Shown piece after piece: positions 26,501 through 34,681 of a DNA stretch of 40,327 bases. The translations under genes were made by a program, and so were the position numbers. Origin of the DNA: Acidobacteriota bacterium (GTDB lineage: Bacteria > Acidobacteriota > Blastocatellia > HR10); the NCBI GenBank assembly GCA_030550025.1, contig JAUQQC010000011.1, positions 1 to 40,327 on the forward strand, given 5' to 3'. Below the pieces are notes generated by a model. It did no database searches. It was not told the origin of the DNA and saw nothing but the letters and a program-made list of their open reading frames with translations. Position 1 is the stretch's first letter, and each line of letters opens with the position of its first letter.

Positions 26501-26740
26501 GGCACGCGACTCATTTCGGCTTAACCGGAGGAGCAGCTCGGCCGGACAGCCATTGCCCTGACCGGCTTGAAGCGCCCGCTCGGGCACGCGCTGCCCGTTT
26601 TGCTCCATCACGTTCTCGCCCCCGGCGATCACGCCCGCGAATTCCCCAACCGCCCCGGATAAAAGCTCCCGCGCCACACCCTACAGTTGATCGTCTGATC
26701 TGTGGAGCCTGACGCCAAAAGCCTCCCATCCGAAACTGTA
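26501..26740 (-). pseudogene. Decayed WD40-repeat gene fragment (copy A)
   Basis: About 240 bases that align along their length with the minus-strand segment 27504-27750. In copy B this encodes DGKLLASGSDDRTIKLWDV; in copy A the same stretch reads DGRLLASGSTDQTIN and then loses one base, and the Trp codon is TAG. Both a frameshift and a stop therefore interrupt the WD40 motif. There is no intact start. It is a dead direct-repeat partner of copy B, with the toxin-antitoxin genes between them. Confidence 0.75.
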
Positions 26741-26755
26741 AGGTAATTACACAAC

Positions 26756-26773
26756 CTCAAGCGGGCGCTTGAG
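26756..26773 (-). terminator. Hairpin after the toxin gene
   Basis: CTCAAGCG and CGCTTGAG, an 8-bp perfect inverted repeat around two bases, begin 12 bases after the toxin stop. The following bases (GTTGTGTAATT) are only moderately T-rich, so termination is plausible but not strong. Confidence 0.4.
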
Positions 26774-26784
26774 CGCTCTTTTCC

Positions 26785-27054
26785 TTATCGCCTTCGATAG
26801 ATCTCCCGGCGATGACCGATCGCATGGATCACAATGGTCGCTTCGTCCCAAAGTACCTCATAAATGACTCGGTAATCCCCTACCCGAAGCTTATAGAGTC
26901 CCGCAAGATCACCGGTCAATGCTTCAGGACGAATCTCCTCAAGGTTTGTAGCCAACCAGTTGATGCGTTGAACGATGCGACGCCCTATGTGCTTGTCCAC
27001 TCGCTCCAGATCTCGAGCAGCGGTTCTCAAGATACGAATACGGTACTCAGCCAT
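26785..27054 (-). CDS. RelE/ParE-family toxin
   Basis: 89 residues. The N-terminal YRIRILRTAARDLERVDKHIGRRI and the C-terminal YKLRVGDYRVIYEV, then IHAIGHRREIYRR, are the standard RelE/ParE fold with the basic C-terminal strand residues (Arg, His, Arg) used for mRNA cleavage in RelE. Its ATG overlaps the antitoxin stop by one base (TAATG). As a RelE toxin it should stop translation by cutting mRNA on the ribosome unless bound by the antitoxin. Confidence 0.93.
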   Translation of the reverse strand: MAEYRIRILRTAARDLERVDKHIGRRIVQRINWLATNLEEIRPEALTGDLAGLYKLRVGDYRVIYEVLWDEATIVIHAIGHRREIYRRR

Positions 27055-27269
27055 TAGCCCAAGCCCAGACGCTTGACCACATCCTCAAACGGCTCACCGC
27101 GCTCTCCCCTCGCCACCGCTTTCTTTTGCTGCAAGAGTCGGTCACGGACGGCTTTTCGAATGGGTAACCCTTCATCGGGATCACCGAGCAGTTCCAGGAG
27201 CTTCTGCTCAACGATCGTTTCTATCAACTCTCGGAGCTCATCTTTGGTCATCTGCGCTACGGTAACCAT
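27054..27269 (-). CDS. Antitoxin of the RelE-type module
   Basis: 71 residues. An N-terminal helix (TKDELRELIETIVEQKLLELL) leads to the motif GDPDEGLPIRKAVRDRLLQQ and a C-terminal GEPFEDVVKRLGL, the layout of small antitoxins paired with RelE in cyanobacteria and thermophiles. GGAGGGAGGA lies immediately before the ATG at 27269; earlier ATGs at 27308 and 27281 are less well placed. It neutralises the toxin and may repress the operon. Confidence 0.88.
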   Translation of the reverse strand: MVTVAQMTKDELRELIETIVEQKLLELLGDPDEGLPIRKAVRDRLLQQKKAVARGERGEPFEDVVKRLGLG

Positions 27270-27433
27270 TCCTCCCTCCATTCGGCATCCTTCGCCTGTG
27301 AAAGCCACGAACCAAACTCAATGGCGCGCATCAGCGGCCCCCAAAAGCGAGGCGACCTTCCGTGGCTCATCGTCATCTCCTCGTCCTGAAATTCATGCCA
27401 AGCATACTCATTATCAGGATCCAGCTCACTCAT
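27257..27433 (-). CDS. Possible small third gene of the toxin-antitoxin cassette
   Basis: 58 residues, acidic (SELDPDNEYAWHEFQDEEM), then a Trp-containing helix (PLMRAIEFGSWLSQA). It overlaps the antitoxin start by 13 bases. The ATG at 27433 is only 10 bases downstream of a perfect TATAAT, so its message would be nearly leaderless. No family is recognised; it may be the leader or a real three-gene cassette member. A chance frame cannot be excluded. Confidence 0.4.
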   Translation of the reverse strand: MSELDPDNEYAWHEFQDEEMTMSHGRSPRFWGPLMRAIEFGSWLSQAKDAEWREEWLP

Positions 27434-27443
27434 AGCCCGCGAT

Positions 27444-27449
27444 ATTATA
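27444..27449 (-). promoter_or_regulatory. -10 box of the toxin-antitoxin promoter
   Basis: A perfect TATAAT on the minus strand with a weak TTCGGC 18 bases upstream. Start of transcription is expected near 27437. The spacer and the box are AT-rich compared with their surroundings. Confidence 0.5.
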
Positions 27450-27475
27450 CTGTGCTCTCTCACCACAGCCGAAGG

Positions 27476-27943
27476 TCAGATCGAACCATCGGGCAGTGGA
27501 AAAGGCGCACGACTCATTTCGGCCTGACCAGAAAGGAGCAGCTCGGCCGGACAGACATCGCCCTGACCGGCTTGAAGCGCCCGCTCGGGCACGCGCTGCC
27601 CGTTCCGCTCCATCACGTTCTCGCCCCCGGCGATCACGCCCGTGAATTCCCCAACCGCCCCGGATAAAATCTCCAGCGCCACATCCCACAGCTTGATCGT
27701 CCGATCGTCGGAGCCCGAGGCCAAAAGCTTCCCATCCGGACTGAAGGCGATGAGGTAGACCTCACCGACACGCCTACTGAGGGTGCCAACCAGAAGCGTC
27801 TCCGCCCGTGCTGGGAGACCGGGCAAGAGCAAGCCCGCGATTGGGAGAGCGAGGATCACCACCGACGGAACGCGATGCTTCCCCGGGGAGTTGTCTTTTT
27901 TTCGGATGGTGCATACCACGAAGGGAATGGACTTCCCCGTCAA
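27476..27943 (-). pseudogene. Truncated secreted WD40-repeat gene (copy B)
   Basis: The frame codes for a signal-peptide-like segment (VVILALPIAGLLLPGLPARA) and one good WD40 repeat (YLIAFSPDGKLLASGSDDRT, then IKLWDV), then about 60 residues of non-WD sequence and a stop. Family members have seven or more such repeats and several hundred residues, so this is the 5' end of a broken gene. The only start for the whole frame is a TTG with no ribosome site, and an A7 run near the start may mark a frameshift. It shares about 240 bases with the relic at 26501. Confidence 0.7.
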
Positions 27944-28034
27944 GATTTCTTTTCAAGCCTCTCATTGGCGGCGCTGGGAGAAGGCGTTAGAATACCCGAT
28001 TGGGGACAAAGCCTATGAACGGAGGGCGACACCT

Positions 28035-29111
28035 ATGCTCCGCAGAGTCACTATCCGCAACTATAAGAGCCTCGCTGAGGTGCAGATCGAACTGGGATCG
28101 TTCACGGTCTTCATCGGTCCGAACGGATCTGGGAAGAGCAACTTTGTGGATGCCTTGCGCTTCGTTCGAGACGCCCTCACCGTGGGGTTAGACGTCGCCA
28201 TCACCCGGCGTCGGGGGATGCGCGGCATCTGCCGCTCGGGGAGTCGGGCAGCAGCCTTCGGGCTTCACTTAGAGTTCCCCGATGGGACACCGGCCGAGTA
28301 TGCCTTCGAGTTAAGGTGGGAAGAGAACGGGAGATACTGCGTCGTGAGGGAGCAGGGTGAAGAGGCCGGTGGGGGCTTTGAAGTTTACGAAAGGCGACTC
28401 GTCCGTGCGTCGAAGCTGCCCAGCGAGTTTCAGTGGTCCCCTGTTCATGGACTCCTTTTCCCCTTTCTGAGCACGACCATCGCCCCGCAAGCTTGGTCAG
28501 TGCTCACGGGGATGAGATTTTACCATCCACTTCCACATGTGATTCGCACGACGCTACTGGGAATGCCCGTGGTCGCTTCTCCGCCGCTTCTCGAATATGG
28601 GGAGAACTTGCTCTACGTCCTTGGACTCCTCAAGCGGGATCATCCGAAAGCCTTTGAGAAGATTCGCGATGCCGTCGCCCGGCTTGTACCGGGCCTCAAG
28701 GGGATAGATGTGACGCCAGCCATGGTGGAAGTCGAGCGTGAGGGGGTCCGGTTGGACCTCTGGCAGGAGTCCGATGGGACGCTGCGGCTTCTGGCCTTGG
28801 CGACTGCTCTTTATCAGGAGCCGCCGGGGCAACTGCTTGTCATCGAGGAGCCGGAACTGGGCGTTCACCCACAGTCGCTCGGTGTTCTCATGGACCTCCT
28901 CATCGAGCAATCCGCTAAGCGGCAGATCATCCTCACGACGCATAGCCTCGATCTTCTGAATCGTCTTCCTGTCGAGACCTTGCGAATCATGGAGTTGACG
29001 GATGGGGCGACGAGGATCGTCCCTTTGGATGAGACCAAGCGAGCGATCATCGAAGAATCTTTCAAGATGGGTGACCTCTTGAAGCCCAAGGACCCTCGAC
29101 GGACTTCCTGA
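28035..29111 (+). CDS. Orphan AAA_21/RecF-like ATPase
   Basis: 358 residues. Walker A GPNGSGKSN (28-36) follows LRRVTIRNYKSLAEVQIELG, Walker B is LLVIEEPELGVHP (about 268-280), and the H-loop is in LTTHSLDLLNRL. This is the ABC-type AAA_21 ATPase group, related to RecF, OLD and Abi proteins. GGAGGG lies eight bases before the ATG; the frame can be extended upstream but that part is not protein-like. The usual partners in defence loci (TOPRIM, RloB, DUF4276) are not adjacent; the next gene is a converging TolC-type gene. Function may be DNA repair or phage defence, unproven. Confidence 0.85.
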   Translation: MLRRVTIRNYKSLAEVQIELGSFTVFIGPNGSGKSNFVDALRFVRDALTVGLDVAITRRRGMRGICRSGSRAAAFGLHLEFPDGTPAEYAFELRWEENGRYCVVREQGEEAGGGFEVYERRLVRASKLPSEFQWSPVHGLLFPFLSTTIAPQAWSVLTGMRFYHPLPHVIRTTLLGMPVVASPPLLEYGENLLYVLGLLKRDHPKAFEKIRDAVARLVPGLKGIDVTPAMVEVEREGVRLDLWQESDGTLRLLALATALYQEPPGQLLVIEEPELGVHPQSLGVLMDLLIEQSAKRQIILTTHSLDLLNRLPVETLRIMELTDGATRIVPLDETKRAIIEESFKMGDLLKPKDPRRTS

Positions 29112-29198
29112 CCAGCTCTGGTAAGCGGCACCAGGGACGTTTCCGCGAACAGGGAATCGCGCGCCGATGCCGGAACGAAGAGGGCTTGGAGCACTCGC

Positions 29199-30587
29199 TC
29201 ATCGCCAGAAGGGGTGGAGGGTGCCCATGGCCAGAGCCAGCTCCAGGCGCGCCAGGTTGTAGGCGTAGAGAGCGGCAACCAGGTTCTCCCGCGCCCGCTG
29301 CAGGCGCGTTTGCGCATCGGTGACTTCGAGACCCGTCGTCACGCCGGCTTCGTACCGATGGCGCGCCTGCACGAGTTCGCGCTCGGCCAGCCGCAGCCCG
29401 TCTTCGGCGACCTTCACTTGCTCTTCGGCCGAGCGCACGTCATCCAGAGCAAGGCGTACCTCCCGCTCGATCTGTCGCCGAAGGTCTTCCGTTCGGGCGC
29501 GCTCCTGCTGCCATGCGGCGTGAGCCTCCGCTTGATGTGCTTCGCGTCGGCCACCGTCAAAGAGCGGAAGCCGCAGGGCGAATCCATACGTGCGCGTGGG
29601 CGCGGTGTGCGCAGGACTCATACCGATGGTCCCATAGTCGGCGAACCCCACGAGCGAAGGCAGCCGCTCCCACTTCGTCGCGCGATAGGCCAGGTGCGCG
29701 GCCGCCTCGCGCTCTTGCTGTGCCATATAATCGGCGCGCGAGCGCCATGCCGTCCTCAGGGCATGGTCCAACGTCGGTAGCTCCATCGGCGTGTACGTGA
29801 GCGCATCCGTCAAGCGCACCTCCGTCTCCAACGGGAGTCCGAGTACCGCGAGCAGCTCCAGATGCGCGCGTCGGCGTTCGTTCTCGGCGATGAGCAACCG
29901 CTGCCGTTCGTGGGCGAGCTGCACTTCGGCGCGCGTGACCTCAATGCCGATGCCCGTGCCGACAGCCTTTTGGTCGCGAGCGAGTTTGAGGAGCGCTTCC
30001 GCCAAGGCGACATTGGCGCGCGCGGTCGCCAAGGCTGCTTCGGCGCGCAGCGCAGCCAAGTACAGACGTGCGACTTGACCGGCCACGTGATCGCGCACGC
30101 GTTCGAGATCAGCGCGCGCGGCATTCACGCTCGCGCTCGCCGCGTGCAGGCGACGCACAAGGCTGAGATCGAAAAGCGTTTGCGTGACTGTCGCACGCAG
30201 ATCAAAGGTCGTGAACGGCCCGACGAAGGGGCGAAATCCGGGGAATGGGATCCGAATGCCCAGCGCTTCGAGATTCACGGTGCGGTTTTGCTCCTGGAGC
30301 GATGCTTCAACGTGCGGCAGAAGAGCAGCGCGCACTTCATCCCGCTGCGCCTGCATTCGGCGGAGCTGCTGTTCGGCTAAACGCACGCGCACGTCTCCTT
30401 CCGGAGCGAGCGCCAAGGCGATGGCCTCTTTCAAGCTGAGGGAGAGAACAGGACGGACGTTCTGCTCAGAGTTCGAGGCTCCCTCCTGCGCTGCGGTGGG
30501 TGAAGAGACGATGAGAAGGAGGACCAAAAGCGCATATCCTCTGGCATGCTTTTGCCACCTGTTCACGAAAGATGCTCCTGGCATCAT
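29199..30587 (-). CDS. TolC-family outer membrane efflux protein
   Basis: 462 residues. A signal peptide (GYALLVLLLIVSSPTAAQ) is followed by two homologous halves, each with a long coiled-coil helical pair (LAEQQLRRMQAQRDEVRAAL; VKVAEDGLRLAERELVQAR) and beta-strand segments near TFDLRATVTQTLFD and YGFALRLPLFDGG. The signature RYEAGVTTGLEVTDAQTRLQ is typical of the OEP family. It forms a trimeric outer-membrane channel for efflux or type I secretion. AGGAGGGCAT precedes a double ATG at 30587/30584. No inner-membrane pump gene is adjacent. Confidence 0.93.
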   Translation of the reverse strand: MMPGASFVNRWQKHARGYALLVLLLIVSSPTAAQEGASNSEQNVRPVLSLSLKEAIALALAPEGDVRVRLAEQQLRRMQAQRDEVRAALLPHVEASLQEQNRTVNLEALGIRIPFPGFRPFVGPFTTFDLRATVTQTLFDLSLVRRLHAASASVNAARADLERVRDHVAGQVARLYLAALRAEAALATARANVALAEALLKLARDQKAVGTGIGIEVTRAEVQLAHERQRLLIAENERRRAHLELLAVLGLPLETEVRLTDALTYTPMELPTLDHALRTAWRSRADYMAQQEREAAAHLAYRATKWERLPSLVGFADYGTIGMSPAHTAPTRTYGFALRLPLFDGGRREAHQAEAHAAWQQERARTEDLRRQIEREVRLALDDVRSAEEQVKVAEDGLRLAERELVQARHRYEAGVTTGLEVTDAQTRLQRARENLVAALYAYNLARLELALAMGTLHPFWR

Positions 30588-30805
30588 ATGCCCTCCTGAA
30601 GCCAAGTTACGGGAGATGCGGTTTCACGACGCGCACATTGTACGCGAGGCATGGTCCGGCTGCCAAAAAGAAGCGACCAGGAAGGTGAGATTCCGTGAGC
30701 GTCGCTCGGCTTGCCGCAGACGATGTGTGATCAGCGCGAACTTTTTGTCGAACGCGCTAGACAGTGCGTGTTCCCTTCAGTAGATTCTCCGCAGGAGGTG
30801 CGGCA

Positions 30806-33223
30806 ATGGATGCCGGCGCGAACCGGGTGGGAACAGCGGCGTGGGTCTTGATTCTCCTGGCGCTCGCCTTTCGAGCAACCGCGGCATCGGACGATCCCGT
30901 GCTGCTCATCCGCATGCCCGATGAGACGGCTCTGGCGAGCGACCCTTCCGATGCCGACATCGCCCGCTTCGTCGCCGAGCGGAGCCCGTATGTGCAGATG
31001 ACCGCGCACGATCTCATGCGAGATCGAGCCTTCGCCCGCCAAGTGCTCGGGCAGCGGCAGATCTTCGAGGAACTGGCGGCCTTCCAGGCGCAAGAGGGCA
31101 TAACGGCGCGCGTGCGGTTCATCGCCTGGCCCGATGCCTTCCGCTTCTTCGCCGACTATGTCTCGGACAAGAGCAATCCGCCGATCGTCGCACAACTGGG
31201 CGATACCTGGGCGGCTTACTTTCGTTCGCTCGGCGTCGTGGCCTACGAACGGCGGCACACCTGGGACGTACGCGTGCTCTGGTATTGGAAAGATATGGTC
31301 GCGGCCCATGAGATCGCCGAGGGCGAGGGTTTTTTAACCGCCTGTCGCCGGCTTCATGACGCGCCGCTGCCGGGGCTCGTCGCGCCGCTGGCAATCCCAA
31401 CAGCTCCGGATTGGAATCTGCTTCACGATCTCTCGGTCTGGCTCTACAATGCCGGATTGCCCGCGCTGATCTCGACCGAGAAGAAGTTCGGCCTGCTTCC
31501 CTGGAAGGAAGCCATCTTCGCCGGTCCCGAAGGCGAACGGGCCGTCCATTTCCTCATTCAACTCGCCAAGCGGGGATACGTCGCGCTTCCCGAGAGGCGG
31601 AGCGTGGAACTGGCCGAAGATTTCCTGGCGCGAAAATATGCGATGGTCATTCTCGGGCCGTGGCTCACCAAACTGGCGGAGAAGGCGCTCGGCCCGGAGT
31701 GGCGCACTCGGATTGGGGCGACGTTGCCGCCGCGCATCGGCCCGGCAGCCGCCGCGACGATGAAGGGTGGATCGTTGCTTGTCGTGCTGGATCCGACGCG
31801 CGGGCGAAACCCCGAAGCCCTCGGACGCGCGCGACGACTGGTGGACTTTTTCTCCTCATCGGAGAGCCAACGGCGATATACCGAAGCTCTCGGAGCCCTT
31901 CCGGCCCGCGCAGAGGCCCTTGAAGCGTCTCCCTATTTCGATCTCTTCCAAACGGCGCTAGAGCAGGGACGAACCTACCCGGAAATTCCCGAATGGGCGC
32001 CGGTCGTCGAGAATTTAGCGACGCGAGACAATCTCTATGCCTTCTGGAAGCGGCTGTCGGTTCTGACCGATGTGCATGCGACGGCCACGGAAGCCGAGCA
32101 AACGGCGCGCGCCAGGCTGATTCTAGCCGCTCTGCATTCGGCGGAAGTGGACATCAATCGGGAGCTGTCTCCCGGACGATTCGCACTCCTCCGACCATGG
32201 CTTCTGGCGCTCGGGGGACTACTTCTGGCAGTAGCCGCGCTCTCGCTCTGGCACCGCCAGGTGGAACGGAAGCGCATCGAAGAACTCAGACAGACGCGCG
32301 ATCTTCTGGCCACGCTGCAACGGCGTCTGACGGCGACGCAGGACGATACCGTATCCCCACGGGATTCGTCCCAGAGCGCGACTTGGGCCGTGAAAGGCTA
32401 TCCCGCCCTCTACCTGGATGCTACCAAGCGGAAGGTCTATCTCCGTCGGTCACCCACGCACCCTCTGGAGGAAGTCATTCACGGGGCGGAATACGATCTG
32501 TTTCGGCACATCATCGAGTGTCTTCAGGCCGGATGGCACGAAACACATTGGATCTGGGGCTATGTGATCTGGCCGACGGCCCAACCGAAATTCCCCAAGG
32601 AAGCCTTCGCCACCCACTGTACGAAGCTGCGCAAGAAGATCGAAACCGCCTGGCAGCTCGGCCCCATGCTGGGCCGAGGCGCTTGCCACAGCGGCGTGAT
32701 CCCCATCGAGGTGAAGGACACGCACTTTTACACCGATGCCGCTCCGGAAGGGACAGCCTATCCTATCTGGGCCCTTTTTCATGCCTCGGAAAAGGCGCTG
32801 CAGGCTTATAGGGCGCACTCGTGGGAGGCAGTCTTGCACCACGCCAGGGAGCTTGTAACAATGGACCCGGAGAACTGGCTGGGCAATACGCTTGTTGGCC
32901 ATCTCGTCGTGCAAAAGCGCCTCGCGGCAGAAGACCCCCTCGCCCAGAGAGCCGTCGCCTTCGCGCATCAACAAAAATCTCACTATGACCAAGCGCTAGA
33001 GAAGACCGACCTCCTTCCCGAAAACAAAATCGAATTCGGAACAGAAAGAGCGCCTACAAGCTCGACGGGAGATCTTACAGCTCATCACCACGCACCAAGG
33101 GATGACGCAACTGACGGCCCCCCACGCCAAACCTCCCACCCCCTGGCGCAACCGCGATCAATTGCTGGCCTGGGTGGCCCATCTCAACGGAGAAAAATGC
33201 CCTCTCTCCGGCGAAGAAATTAA
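30806..33223 (+). CDS. One-component membrane regulator: periplasmic solute-binding domain, TM, cytoplasmic winged helix
   Basis: 805 residues. A signal/anchor (AAWVLILLALAFRATA) precedes a family-1 solute-binding-protein fold (about 30-450) with WPDAFRFFADYVSD, APDWNLLHDLSVWLYNAG and the typical ARRLVDFFSSSESQRRYTEA. One TM helix (PWLLALGGLLLAVAALSLW, about 465-483) and a basic coiled coil (RKRIEELRQTRDLLATLQRR) follow. Then comes a region (about 540-612) with GAEYDLFRHIIECLQAGW and THCTKLRKKIETAW that resembles an OmpR/PhoB winged helix, and a TPR-like segment (LQAYRAHSWEAVLHHARELV). AGGAGGTG lies before the ATG. The last 60 residues look out of frame (see next gene). Likely a ligand-sensing transcription regulator like CadC with the domain order reversed. 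Confidence 0.7.
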   Translation: MDAGANRVGTAAWVLILLALAFRATAASDDPVLLIRMPDETALASDPSDADIARFVAERSPYVQMTAHDLMRDRAFARQVLGQRQIFEELAAFQAQEGITARVRFIAWPDAFRFFADYVSDKSNPPIVAQLGDTWAAYFRSLGVVAYERRHTWDVRVLWYWKDMVAAHEIAEGEGFLTACRRLHDAPLPGLVAPLAIPTAPDWNLLHDLSVWLYNAGLPALISTEKKFGLLPWKEAIFAGPEGERAVHFLIQLAKRGYVALPERRSVELAEDFLARKYAMVILGPWLTKLAEKALGPEWRTRIGATLPPRIGPAAAATMKGGSLLVVLDPTRGRNPEALGRARRLVDFFSSSESQRRYTEALGALPARAEALEASPYFDLFQTALEQGRTYPEIPEWAPVVENLATRDNLYAFWKRLSVLTDVHATATEAEQTARARLILAALHSAEVDINRELSPGRFALLRPWLLALGGLLLAVAALSLWHRQVERKRIEELRQTRDLLATLQRRLTATQDDTVSPRDSSQSATWAVKGYPALYLDATKRKVYLRRSPTHPLEEVIHGAEYDLFRHIIECLQAGWHETHWIWGYVIWPTAQPKFPKEAFATHCTKLRKKIETAWQLGPMLGRGACHSGVIPIEVKDTHFYTDAAPEGTAYPIWALFHASEKALQAYRAHSWEAVLHHARELVTMDPENWLGNTLVGHLVVQKRLAAEDPLAQRAVAFAHQQKSHYDQALEKTDLLPENKIEFGTERAPTSSTGDLTAHHHAPRDDATDGPPRQTSHPLAQPRSIAGLGGPSQRRKMPSLRRRN

Positions 33224-33629
33224 AGCCCTTCGGGAAGTTCAACGCTTCCTCCACAACCATCTCCGATGGGCTGCTCCACAGCAGGTGGATGAGCATTTTC
33301 GCTCTTTCCTCCAGGACCTGGTCGGAGATCGCACGAGCTGGCCCGATGAGCGGTTGCCCCGAAGCAAACAGGCCTTCAAGAACCGGGCAGCAGATTATGT
33401 GCTGGCCAGTCTCTATGGCCTCACGGACGACGAAGAATCAAAGGCGATTACAAAAGCCCAGAATCTCAGAAAGCTGTGGAGCATAAGGACGCAATTGCGA
33501 AAGGAGCTTCATCAGGAGCCCACTTCTGAGCAACTCTCTTACGCCTGTCGGCAGCGCTACGGATGGAGTCCCTCCTTGGTCGAGCGCCTTCTCGATCTGG
33601 AGCGGTCGTCCCACCGGCGTTCTTTATAA
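33102..33629 (+). CDS. Unknown helical protein, possibly the frameshifted C-terminus of the regulator
   Basis: 175 residues that overlap the regulator frame by 122 bases in another frame. Protein-like sequence (EQKERLQARREILQLITTHQ) continues in this frame upstream of its ATG back to about 33039, with no start codon and only a weak ribosome site, while the regulator frame becomes low complexity there. This suggests one longer protein with a +1 shift near 33020-33040, natural or an assembly error. The C-terminal part (TQLRKELHQEPTSEQLSYAC, then SPSLVERLLDL) faintly resembles sigma-factor region 3 or another helix-turn-helix. Function unknown. Confidence 0.5.
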   Translation: MTQLTAPHAKPPTPWRNRDQLLAWVAHLNGEKCPLSGEEIKALREVQRFLHNHLRWAAPQQVDEHFRSFLQDLVGDRTSWPDERLPRSKQAFKNRAADYVLASLYGLTDDEESKAITKAQNLRKLWSIRTQLRKELHQEPTSEQLSYACRQRYGWSPSLVERLLDLERSSHRRSL

Positions 33630-33778
33630 GACCACCTGTGTGAATCCGGCCGATAGGAAATATTTCCGACAAAAAAGAAAGTGCCGGGTCTGTTGAAGGG
33701 GCGAGGTGTCTCAAGATCTGGCATGCATTTAGATAGACGCCGGTGCGTGAAAATTTATTTGATTCAGGGAGGTGTCCG

Positions 33779-34516
33779 ATGAAAAGAATTGGGCTGATTG
33801 TGATTTTTCTCAGCTTGACGGGGTGGCCCAGTGCACTGGCCGTCCCGCAGGCCAAAGAGGTTAAAGATGTGGTGGTTCTGCCTCGCGTCGTACACGGAGG
33901 CGATCCCCAATCGAAATTCTGCTTTGTCAAGGTGCTTCCGGTGGTCGCCTTTTCGGATTCCCAGGTGAGCCACCCCGGTCAGTTTGCCAACCGTCACGAC
34001 TGGGCGCTGTCGGAGGACGGCGAAGAACCCTTGGCCTTCGCTATTGAGGATTTCTTCGAGTTCAGCGTTGACTTGGTGCTTATCGGAACTCCGCCGGGTA
34101 CGAAATTTGCTGAACGGAAGGAGGGGGGAATCATCGTCACGACCTCCGTTGCCGGAGAGGGGCAATACATCGTCAACACGGATGCGCACGAGGTGGTCGC
34201 CTTCGGCGGGCCGTTCCCGTTTTACAAATTCGATCTGAGCTACACCTCGGGGGACGTCATCACGCTGGGAATCAAGTACTTCAAAGACACCGATGGCAAG
34301 CGCAAGATCATCTATCGGGCGAACGATAAGACGAGTCCGGCTCTGGAATTCACCAATCTTGAACAAGGGATTCCCGGCCCATTCTTCGTCAAGGGCTACA
34401 TCCAGACGGTGATCAACACGGAGATTCCGACCAACAGCGCAGCGGCCGGATTCACGAACATCCGGTGGAACGGCAAGCTTCTGACAGGCGGGACGACGGC
34501 GGGTGACTGCCGGTGA
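33779..34516 (+). CDS. Secreted protein of unknown function
   Basis: 245 residues. The signal peptide (MKRIGLIVIFLSLTGWPSALA) is followed by a beta-rich sequence with alternating strands and many Gly, Val and Thr (GGIIVTTSVAGEGQYIVNTD; FPFYKFDLSYTSGDVITLGI). Two cysteines, one near the N-terminus and one in the final GDCR, could pair. AGGGAGGTG lies six bases before the ATG. No family is recognised. It sits between the regulator and the TonB receptor on the same strand, so it is probably part of the same exported uptake system. Confidence 0.75.
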   Translation: MKRIGLIVIFLSLTGWPSALAVPQAKEVKDVVVLPRVVHGGDPQSKFCFVKVLPVVAFSDSQVSHPGQFANRHDWALSEDGEEPLAFAIEDFFEFSVDLVLIGTPPGTKFAERKEGGIIVTTSVAGEGQYIVNTDAHEVVAFGGPFPFYKFDLSYTSGDVITLGIKYFKDTDGKRKIIYRANDKTSPALEFTNLEQGIPGPFFVKGYIQTVINTEIPTNSAAAGFTNIRWNGKLLTGGTTAGDCR

Positions 34517-34597
34517 TGGGCGTTGTCGGTTCTTGGAGCGATTGAGCGATTGAGCGAGCTACCTCCTTGCGTCGAAGCTTGAGCCGTCTCAAAAGTT

Positions 34598-34626
34598 CCC
34601 CCGGTCGGTTTTGGATCGGCCGGGGG
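34598..34626 (+). promoter_or_regulatory. GC-rich hairpin before the TonB receptor gene
   Basis: CCCCCGGTCG and CGGCCGGGGG form a 10-bp stem with one T-G pair and a 9-base loop. No T-tract follows. It lies 56 bases before the receptor ATG, so it may shape the message leader or act as an attenuator. Just upstream, 34536-34557 carries nearly three tandem copies of GAGCGATT. Confidence 0.4.
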
Positions 34627-34681
34627 ATCAAAGCGCCTTTGCGCCTCCGAAGGGAGGAGCTTTCTTACTGGAGGTCGAACC

